The notes under the pieces are model-generated. The model saw nothing but the letters and a program-made list of their open reading frames with translations. It was not told the origin of the DNA and searched no databases. A program made the position numbers and the translations under genes. From NCBI GenBank assembly GCA_030592105.1, contig JAUVKE010000135.1, positions 1-7,011 of the forward strand: a stretch of 7,011 nt of DNA, given 5' to 3'. Shown here piece by piece: positions 1 to 7,011 of the stretch. The DNA is from Desulfobacteraceae bacterium. Lineage in GTDB: Bacteria > Desulfobacterota > Desulfobacteria > Desulfobacterales > BuS5. The stretch's first letter is position 1. Each line of letters starts with the position of its first letter.

Positions 1-14
1 AATAACCTTTTTTT

Positions 15-42
15 AGATCAAAAGCAAGTTAATTATTGATCT
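15..42. repeat. Short inverted repeat at the left edge
   Basis: AGATCAA (15-21) and TTGATCT (36-42) form a perfect 7-base inverted repeat around a 14-base AT-rich loop. Read on the plus strand it is followed by a T-rich stretch (43-49), so it could be a weak terminator for a gene entering from the left. Read on the minus strand it is followed by A residues, which does not fit a terminator for the gene cluster. In such AT-rich DNA a chance origin is possible. Confidence 0.25.
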
Positions 43-49
43 TTCTTTT

Positions 50-85
50 AAAAACAAAAAACCTATATACGGACATTATTTGTCC
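50..85 (-). terminator. Possible weak terminator after the comM-like gene
   Basis: On the minus strand, a few bases after the stop codon at 92, GGACA and TGTCC (81-85 and 71-75) can pair around a 5-base loop. About eight bases later comes a T-rich run (62-50). The position fits the end of the minus-strand gene cluster. The stem is only five pairs and the T run is not adjacent, so this would be an atypical intrinsic terminator. No other gene is visible in 1-91. Confidence 0.3.
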
Positions 86-91
86 TTAAAT

Positions 92-1627
92 TCATGTAAA
101 ACATTTTCCCCTGTCCAGAGTTCTGTATTGAATAGCTTCTGAAATTTGATTTACCCGGATATCGGTTTCACCCTCAAGATCCGCAATAGTCCTGGCGATT
201 TTCAAAATTCTGTTGTAAGCACGGGCGGACAAACCAAACTTGTTGATGGCAGCTTCGAGCAAACCGGAGGATGCGTCATCGATTTTACAAAATTTTTTGA
301 TATGCCGGCTGTTCATGTGGGCATTACAGTAAATCTTTGCCCTTGCAAACCTTTCAGACTGGACAGTTCTGGCTTTGGCAACACGCTTTCTTATATCCTT
401 TGACGATTCCGTGCCTGTTTGCCCGGCCAGGTCTTTATAAGGCACGGCCGGCACTTCAAGATGAATATCTATCCTGTCCAGCAAAGGCCCTGAAATTTTT
501 GCTCTGTACCTGTGAATCTGCTGATGCGTACACCTGCACTCGTGCTTTGGATCGGAATAATATCCGCATGGACATGGGTTCATTGCTGCAATCAACATAA
601 AACTTGCAGGGTAAGTGATGGTTGAAGAAGCCCGCGCAATGGTTACTTTAAAGTTTTCTAGGGGCTGGCGCAGAACCTCGAGCACATTTTTTTTAAATTC
701 CGGAAGTTCGTCCAGAAAAAGAACTCCGTTATGCGCAAAGCTGACTTCTCCAGGTTTTGGTATCTGTCCGCCGCCGATTAAGCCTGCATCTGATACTGTA
801 TGATGAGGCGCCCTGAAAGACCTTTTCGTAACAATGGCCTGATCCTTTGAAAGCATACCGACGACACTGTATATCTTGGTGGTCTCGATCGCTTCATCCA
901 AAGTCATTGGAGGAAGAATGGAGGGAAGACGTTCAGCCAGCATGGTCTTTCCCGAACCAGGGGGACCGATCATGATAAGATTATGGCCGCCGGCGGCTGA
1001 AACTTCCAATGCCCTTTTGACATGTTCCTGGCCCATAACTTCAGAAAAATCGATTTCATCAGTTTCGTCCACATCAAATATTGAAGAAATATCCGTGTGT
1101 TCAGGTTCTATTTGAGTAAATCCACGACAAAATTCCACGACCTGGGATAATGTGTTAACAGGAAGGACAGTAATCCCATTTACCACGGAAGCTTCCCGCC
1201 CATTGTCAGCAGGTACGATTATTCCTAAGCAGCCCGCATCTTTTGCCGCAATGGCCATGGGAAGAGATCCTTTGACAGGTTTAATCCGGCCGTCCAGGGA
1301 GAGTTCGCCCATAATAAGATATTTTGAAATTGTTTCCTGTGGAATAACACCGGTTGCCGCCAATATTCCAAGAGCTATGGGCAGGTCAAAACCGGTCCCT
1401 TCCTTTTTTATGCCGGCAGGAGCCAGATTTACAGTAATCCTGTCGTCAGGGAATGTATAACCGGAATTGTTAATAGCAGACTTAACCCTTTCCTTGCTCT
1501 CCTTTACAGATGCTTCCGGAAGTCCCACAGTAGTGAACATGGGCAGCCCTTGCGAAATATCCACCTCCACTTCCATCAGGCAGGCATCTATTCCAATAAC
1601 AGCGCAGCTTAAAACCTTTGCCAGCAA
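92..1627 (-). CDS. comM: YifB/ComM family Mg-chelatase-like AAA+ ATPase
   Basis: This 511-residue protein has the full length and layout of the ComM/YifB family. The N-terminal domain (about 1-170) has the family's fold, with the segment VGLPEASVKESKERVKSA near 34-51 and NLAPAGIKKEG near 67-77. The AAA+ Mg-chelatase domain follows: Walker A GPPGSGKT (221-228), Walker B VLFLDE (302-307), a cysteine cluster PCPCG with further cysteines at 364 and 366, and an arginine in LLDRIDIHLE (382-391). A C-terminal helical domain ends the protein. ComM is known in naturally transformable Gram-negative bacteria as a hexameric helicase that promotes branch migration during integration of incoming DNA. Many non-competent bacteria also carry it, so a general recombination role is possible here. 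The start is a TTG codon, chosen because TAGGAG (1640-1635) lies seven bases upstream and because the family begins with M-L-A-K/R. It is the last gene of the cluster, 10 bases after the TPR gene, whose stop codon overlaps this ribosome-binding site. Confidence 0.93.
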   Translation of the reverse strand: MLAKVLSCAVIGIDACLMEVEVDISQGLPMFTTVGLPEASVKESKERVKSAINNSGYTFPDDRITVNLAPAGIKKEGTGFDLPIALGILAATGVIPQETISKYLIMGELSLDGRIKPVKGSLPMAIAAKDAGCLGIIVPADNGREASVVNGITVLPVNTLSQVVEFCRGFTQIEPEHTDISSIFDVDETDEIDFSEVMGQEHVKRALEVSAAGGHNLIMIGPPGSGKTMLAERLPSILPPMTLDEAIETTKIYSVVGMLSKDQAIVTKRSFRAPHHTVSDAGLIGGGQIPKPGEVSFAHNGVLFLDELPEFKKNVLEVLRQPLENFKVTIARASSTITYPASFMLIAAMNPCPCGYYSDPKHECRCTHQQIHRYRAKISGPLLDRIDIHLEVPAVPYKDLAGQTGTESSKDIRKRVAKARTVQSERFARAKIYCNAHMNSRHIKKFCKIDDASSGLLEAAINKFGLSARAYNRILKIARTIADLEGETDIRVNQISEAIQYRTLDRGKCFT

Positions 1628-1634
1628 AACTTTT

Positions 1635-1640
1635 CTCCTA
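1635..1640 (-). promoter_or_regulatory. Ribosome-binding site fixing a TTG start for comM
   Basis: On the minus strand TAGGAG ends seven bases before the TTG codon at 1627-1625. No ATG is positioned as well, so this site decides the start. Its first three bases are the TAG stop codon of the upstream TPR gene, which suggests that translation of the two genes is coupled. Confidence 0.75.
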
Positions 1641-2399
1641 ATAAAACAAAAGATTTTTCATCTTTCCGGCCTCTTTGGCAGCTTTATCTGCAAGAGGTGT
1701 TTCCGGCACAAGATCAACAACCTTGTTATAAGCATTCAGCGCTTTATTGTAATCGTGCGACAGCTTGTAAGCCCTGGCCAGATCAAAATAGACTTCAGCA
1801 GTGGCTGGAAAATATTTAACTGTCCTTTCAAACACTTCTATAGCATCAGCAGATTTTCCCACCGCCATGTAAGTACGGCCAAGACCGATCAGGGCAACTA
1901 TAAACTTAGGTTGTATCTTAAGGGCCTCCTTATAATATTTTTCTGCAAGCCCATATTTTTTTTTGTTATAATAAGCCCATCCCAGGTTGGAAAGGGGGTA
2001 GTGGGGTGTGGCATATAAAAGATTTCCGGTAAGCTCTTTAAAACATGCAATAGCAGTGTCCCAGTCTTTTTTTGACATATAGGCTGTTCCCAAATTATTC
2101 CTGGCAGGAGCATAATCAAGCTTAATATCCAATGCCTTATTAAAATGATCTATGGCAAGATCAAGCCGGTCTTTTGCTAAATAGACCAACCCCAGATCGT
2201 TTTGCAGAAACGGGTCTTTGTCATAAAGTTTTTCTGCTTTTAAAAACTCTCTTAACGCCAGGGTGTAATTTTTTTGCCTTAAATATATTTCGCCAAGATT
2301 TCTGGATGCCTCTTCCTGGTTTTTCCGCACTTCCAAATTTGCCGCGCAAGACAAAACACAGGTGAACAAAATTAAACATACTGTTAAATAACACCGCAT
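1638..2399 (-). CDS. TPR-repeat probable lipoprotein, PilF/PilW-like
   Basis: This 253-residue protein starts with a hydrophobic signal segment (about 4-17) ending in V-L-S-C, with Cys18 as a candidate lipidation site. The lipobox is slightly non-ideal because Leu is at -2. The rest is a regular array of about six tetratricopeptide repeats starting near residues 31, 65, 99, 136, 170 and 204, seen as repeated patterns such as NLGTAYMSKKDWDTAIACF and LGRTYMAVGKSADAIEVF. TPR arrays bind proteins. A small lipoprotein made almost only of TPRs resembles PilF/PilW, the outer-membrane pilotin for the type IV pilus secretin, but no pilus genes are in the window. A general envelope-assembly adaptor is equally possible. 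The start ATG is preceded on the minus strand by AAAGGA eight bases upstream. It lies 25 bases after the LysM gene and just before comM. If it is a pilus factor, adjacency to comM would hint at DNA uptake, but that is inference. Confidence 0.85.
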   Translation of the reverse strand: MRCYLTVCLILFTCVLSCAANLEVRKNQEEASRNLGEIYLRQKNYTLALREFLKAEKLYDKDPFLQNDLGLVYLAKDRLDLAIDHFNKALDIKLDYAPARNNLGTAYMSKKDWDTAIACFKELTGNLLYATPHYPLSNLGWAYYNKKKYGLAEKYYKEALKIQPKFIVALIGLGRTYMAVGKSADAIEVFERTVKYFPATAEVYFDLARAYKLSHDYNKALNAYNKVVDLVPETPLADKAAKEAGKMKNLLFY

Positions 2400-2424
2400 T
2401 TTTATTATCCTTTTTCCATCACAC

Positions 2425-4236
2425 TTACGACGCCGGCACGATCCTTATGACCTTTATCCCCTTATCACATAAAAACTGAGCGACGTTGTTATCTATGGGA
2501 ACAGTTGCAAACATTATTTCAGGTTTTCCGTCATGAATGGCCAGAAAACCTGGTACCTTTAAGGAAATATTATGGACAACGGGCCTGTCAGCCGCATAAA
2601 ATATAGGATCATTTGTATAAGAAACATTTAAACCGCCGAGAAGTTTTTGGACGATATCATTAAAATTATCATCCCTTTTTATTTGTATAATCTCAAGACC
2701 TGTTTTTTCTATGGCAGAGGCGGCTTCACCGTAAAGGTCTCCAAAATCGACAAGAAGTGTTTTCCCATCACCTTTTGATATAAGATTTGACACGGCATCC
2801 ACCTGGGTTCCGGCATACGGAAAAGAGATGCTGACCTTCTGCGCATAATTACAGCCCATGGCCGAAAGAAAGTTTTTTGTAAAAGTTTCTTTTTCCAGCG
2901 GTGCAATTTTAATAATATCTTCAACCGTTTTGGGCTCTTTTACCTTATCCGGCCTTTGTTCCGCAATCTTGTTATTGCTGTTATCTTTAAGTATTTCTTT
3001 AATAATTATGCCGTGTTTTTTCAAATAACGGAAGATGGAATCCGGTGTGCGCTCGGCTAAATTTTCAATTATGGTTACACAGATACGACAATCTGTTTTG
3101 TCAGGATCAGACTTTTCAATAAACCATTCCCCGTTGATTTTTACCTCAACTCCATGGTCTAAAAAAGACAGGCGGTCTTTTAGGGCATTATTTTCAACCG
3201 GTACAAAAATAGAATTAAAAACCTGTCTTAAAGAGGCCTCATGTGGAATCGGAACAATTTTTACGTGTTTCCAGAAAGATTTTACTATTGTCCGGTCAAT
3301 GTCTAATAAATCTTCTTTACTTGAAAAAAGTATCCGGCCCCCGTTGTCAAGTTCTATAAAAGGAGTCTTGGAAAGATTGAGCCTGTAATCTTTTTGCCCT
3401 TTTCCTGGAAAACAGTAAGTGCCTTTATTAACAAGTTTTCCTTCCAGAATAAAGGCAATTTCCTCAATAGGAGATCGTGGTTTATTGATTGTATCTTTTA
3501 GGGCATAAGCCTCAAAAACCTTTTCGGTCGGAGATATTTGAGCGTTTTTTTCTTTTTCAATTTTACCGGCACCCTGACTGTTAACAGGGGGATTGCTAAC
3601 AAGGGAACTGTTAAAAAGGGATTCGTACCAGGGCTGGTTCCGAATATTTGTATCGGCAAAACAAATCTTTTGCCCGGGATAAATCAGATTGATATCAAGA
3701 ATATCGGGATTGATAACTTTAAAAAGCTTTAACCCCTCCTCGTATTCTTTTGTGCCGTATGCTCCGTAATAACGTGAAATAAGCTTTGACACATAATCAC
3801 CTTTTTGAATTTCATACTCTTTTGAATGAGTTTTTATGATTTCATCTATGTTCGATATGGTAATAAACGGAATGGTAACGATTCCCGATGATTGGCCGGG
3901 CAGGGAATCATGCTTTATTTTTTTTAAAGGGATCAAAACATGCTGACCCGGACGCACCAGGTTAATGTCGCGAACATCCGGATTAATGCGTTTGAAAATA
4001 CTTAAAAATTTCGGGAAATCTTTTTGTGAGATTTCCCCCATTTGCCTGAAGAGTTTCAGGACATAATCATCTTTTTGAACGATATATGGGTCGCATAAAA
4101 TGTCATTTCCTCTGTCATGTCGCACAAAGTAGGTTTTATATAAAAACGTGCCGTGCACGGGAAAAGGAATAGTCAGGCATAATAAAAAAATTATAAATAA
4201 AAAGCCCTTTGCAAAACAATTTTTTTTCTGCTTCAT
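2425..4236 (-). CDS. Exported protein with two LysM domains and an unrecognised C-terminal region
   Basis: This 603-residue protein begins with a basic N-terminus (KQKKN) and a hydrophobic stretch (about 11-25), with a probable signal-peptide cleavage near VHG (27-29). Two LysM-type peptidoglycan-binding modules follow, near 51-104 (YIVQKDDYV... NPDVRDINLVRPGQHVLIP) and 141-193 (YEIQKGDYV... NPDILDINLIYPGQKICF). Both keep the family's NPD-x-x-DINL-x-x-PGQ ending. After a polar linker (about 200-255) comes a mixed region (255-415), a charged linker rich in K, E and N (415-450), and a C-terminal domain (about 450-600) with alternating strands and helices such as KTLLVDFGDLYGE and GIKVIRIVPAS. 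I do not recognise the last two regions and see no hydrolase motif. It probably sits in the periplasm bound to peptidoglycan. AAGG inside the end of thrC serves as ribosome-binding site about ten bases before the ATG. The five-base gap to thrC suggests co-transcription. Confidence 0.85.
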   Translation of the reverse strand: MKQKKNCFAKGFLFIIFLLCLTIPFPVHGTFLYKTYFVRHDRGNDILCDPYIVQKDDYVLKLFRQMGEISQKDFPKFLSIFKRINPDVRDINLVRPGQHVLIPLKKIKHDSLPGQSSGIVTIPFITISNIDEIIKTHSKEYEIQKGDYVSKLISRYYGAYGTKEYEEGLKLFKVINPDILDINLIYPGQKICFADTNIRNQPWYESLFNSSLVSNPPVNSQGAGKIEKEKNAQISPTEKVFEAYALKDTINKPRSPIEEIAFILEGKLVNKGTYCFPGKGQKDYRLNLSKTPFIELDNGGRILFSSKEDLLDIDRTIVKSFWKHVKIVPIPHEASLRQVFNSIFVPVENNALKDRLSFLDHGVEVKINGEWFIEKSDPDKTDCRICVTIIENLAERTPDSIFRYLKKHGIIIKEILKDNSNNKIAEQRPDKVKEPKTVEDIIKIAPLEKETFTKNFLSAMGCNYAQKVSISFPYAGTQVDAVSNLISKGDGKTLLVDFGDLYGEAASAIEKTGLEIIQIKRDDNFNDIVQKLLGGLNVSYTNDPIFYAADRPVVHNISLKVPGFLAIHDGKPEIMFATVPIDNNVAQFLCDKGIKVIRIVPAS

Positions 4237-4241
4237 ACGGC

Positions 4242-5921
<1,680 letters not shown>

Positions 5922-5924
<3 letters not shown>

Positions 5925-6173
5925 AACCACCCTTATATTTTTATTGATTTGGGCTGTGTTTGTCTCTATATCATTAAATAGAATGTAATATAAGGGCAAA
6001 CCACCCTTATTTTCAATAAAAAAACCGGAAAAATTTGAATCGGCAAGGGAAACATACTGCCAAAGATGGCCTGAAGCTGGATGCATAGTTGTGGAAGTTA
6101 TTTCGTCCACGTTCCTAAGTATGGTGTCCTCTGGTTTATGAATGAAACTGAATTGGGCAGAGAGATAAACTTT
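5922..6173 (-). other. Unassigned open frame upstream of the serS remnant
   Basis: On the minus strand the frame that carries the SerRS N-terminal piece stays open from just after a TGA at 6176-6174. It encodes about 80 residues before reaching the SerRS piece, with segments such as SFIHKPEDTILRNVDEI and HPASGHLWQYVSLADSN. I do not recognise the family. The possible starts are a GTG at 6110 or an ATG at 6086, neither with a good Shine-Dalgarno site. The composition looks somewhat protein-like, so it may be a decayed coding fragment joined by deletion to serS, but a chance open frame is possible. The stretch also contains the 12-base repeat pair. Apart from this and the serS remnant I see nothing else in the 450 bases between thrC and the plus-strand gene: no tRNA and no convincing promoter. 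Confidence 0.3.
5925..6010. repeat. 12-base direct repeat pair with a small hairpin
   Basis: AACCACCCTTAT is present at 5925-5936 and again, in the same orientation, at 5999-6010, with 62 bases between. The right-hand copy is also part of an inverted repeat: ATAAGGG (5990-5996) pairs with CCCTTAT (6004-6010) around a 7-base loop. The left copy touches the start of the SerRS remnant. Direct repeats bounding a short segment could be a target-site duplication left by a small inserted element, or a regulatory pair. I cannot tell which. Confidence 0.6.
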
Positions 6174-6205
6174 TCAGATAAAATATATCCAGCTTGTCGG
6201 GAATA

Positions 6206-6955
6206 ATGCCTATTATGCAAACCAATCTCCCCAATAATGACTTCAAGAACATCCTGACACAATTTGACATGATGTCAAAGACCGGTGAGTCTACTGGATT
6301 GGTTTTTGTTGGAAAAGAGACATTAGGTCATAGTGAAATGATTGCCCTGGAATATGCGGAAAAATATGGAGCTGATGCCGTATATTTCAGACGGTTTGGT
6401 GACAGACCACCTATCCCCCAAATTTATGTATATGATTTCACAAGAAATGAAAGAGATGATGAAATAGCAGAGTTGTACAAAAGATTGTGGAATTCCGGTC
6501 AGGTCCCACTTTTTTTTATTTTTTATAAAACTGAAGTTAAGATCTTCAACTGCCTGAAACATCCGGAGTTTGATCCATTAACCGGAGATATATCATATTC
6601 CGTCTTTGAAACGATTAAATTAGCTTCAAAAATAAAGACAGAGTTGGACAAAATAAAGGACTTTTCAGCAAAGCGATTTGATAATGGCACATTTTGGACC
6701 AATCCTAAATATAAAGACAAGTTTAAGCTAAAAAATGCAGTATATTTAAAATTATTAAATGAATTAAAGCGGACAAGAAAAGATATAATCAAAAGCAAAA
6801 TTCTGAAAGATAAAATCGCTCAAAAGCTCTTTGTGATGTTGATCCTTGTTAAGTATCTTGAAGAACGGGAGGATGAAAACGGTGTTAAGGGACATAGAAA
6901 ATTCTATTATACCATTATAGGATATATTGTAATATCCCACCACCTAAGATACTGA
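6206..6955 (+). CDS. Truncated N-terminal part of an Eco57I/type IIG-like restriction-modification (N6-adenine methyltransferase) protein
   Basis: The protein resembles the N-terminal region of large Eco57I/type IIG-like enzymes or SAM-dependent adenine methyltransferases of defence loci. Recognisable stretches, numbered from the ATG at 6206, are ADAVYFRRFGDRPPIPQIYV (about 56-75), LWNSGQVPLFFIFYKTEVKI (about 94-113), RFDNGTFW (157-164), and a helical segment that ends in LVKYLEEREDENG (214-226). In the family this last motif leads into the methyltransferase domain with its NPP[YF] catalytic motif. Here no methyltransferase motif follows. After Lys228 (base 6889) the sequence loses family character and stops at 6955, so about 250 residues remain of a protein normally around 1000. 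The start is unsure: ATG 6206 has GGGA only three bases upstream, ATG 6215 has it twelve upstream, and a TTG at 6194 is also in frame. The gene looks more AT-rich than the thrC cluster and runs in the opposite direction, which suggests horizontal acquisition. It is probably non-functional. Confidence 0.6.
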   Translation: MPIMQTNLPNNDFKNILTQFDMMSKTGESTGLVFVGKETLGHSEMIALEYAEKYGADAVYFRRFGDRPPIPQIYVYDFTRNERDDEIAELYKRLWNSGQVPLFFIFYKTEVKIFNCLKHPEFDPLTGDISYSVFETIKLASKIKTELDKIKDFSAKRFDNGTFWTNPKYKDKFKLKNAVYLKLLNELKRTRKDIIKSKILKDKIAQKLFVMLILVKYLEEREDENGVKGHRKFYYTIIGYIVISHHLRY

Positions 6956-7011
6956 GAGCGTGACAATCGTTTTTCGAGATTATCTTTTTCCTTGCCACAA
7001 AGTTTGACCCC
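6890..7011. other. Unassigned sequence beyond the breakpoint of the truncated methyltransferase gene
   Basis: From about 6890 the DNA no longer encodes the restriction-modification family. It contains an inverted repeat GGATAT/ATATCC (6920-6925 and 6932-6937). It ends in GACCCC, which read from the other strand starts GGGGTCAAA. A GGGGTCA start is reminiscent of ends associated with REP-associated or IS200-like transposases in related bacteria, but I cannot confirm this. A minus-strand frame is open from the window edge to TAA at 6909-6907 (34 codons) and could be the tail of a gene outside the window. Confidence 0.3.

Noticed and set aside
1467..2018. 183-residue plus-strand open frame
   Set aside because: It lies antisense to comM and the TPR gene, both of which have clear family motifs; its composition is that of a shadow frame.
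3035..3388. 117-residue plus-strand open frame
   Set aside because: Antisense to the LysM protein gene with no recognisable domain or ribosome-binding site.
6153..6184. Promoter TTGGGC/TAAAAT upstream of the restriction-modification fragment
   Set aside because: The spacing is 20 bases and the match to the -35 box is poor, so chance in AT-rich DNA is likely.
6907..7011. Minus-strand open frame entering from the right edge (34 codons, including RSQYLRWWDIT)
   Set aside because: Too short, no family recognised, and no start within the window; kept only as a note in the edge feature.

Overview
The window looks like chromosomal DNA of a moderately AT-rich Gram-negative bacterium. A deltaproteobacterial sulfate-reducer relative (Desulfobacterales-like) is my best guess, based on the style of the threonine synthase, the LysM and TPR exported proteins, and the YifB/ComM ATPase. 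No rRNA or species marker is present, so this placement is an inference.

Positions 92-5744 hold four genes on the minus strand, tightly packed and read from right to left: threonine synthase (thrC), an exported protein with two LysM domains, a TPR-repeat probable lipoprotein, and a ComM/YifB-type Mg-chelatase-like AAA+ ATPase. The gaps are 5, 25 and 10 bases and each of the last three genes has a plausible Shine-Dalgarno site, so they probably form one transcription unit. The products are a metabolic enzyme, two cell-envelope proteins and a DNA-processing ATPase, which do not obviously share a pathway. Positions 1-91 hold only weak hairpins that may end this unit.

Positions 5741-6193 are the most informative part. 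Just upstream of thrC lie two pieces of a seryl-tRNA synthetase gene in different reading frames: the first ~20 codons and a ~35-codon piece from the C-terminal catalytic core. The middle of the gene and its real C-terminus are missing. A 7-base direct repeat sits at the internal junction, and the remnant's stop codon overlaps the thrC start. Farther upstream is an unexplained open frame containing a 12-base direct repeat and a small hairpin.

Positions 6194-7011, on the plus strand, hold the N-terminal part of a large restriction-modification/N6-adenine methyltransferase-type protein (Eco57I/type IIG-like). It appears to break off near 6889, after which the sequence no longer looks like the family and soon hits a stop. 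The right half of the window therefore reads as a rearranged, decayed junction between a conserved gene cluster and an accessory (defence) region. I see no complete new system here. The scars of rearrangement are the main interest.
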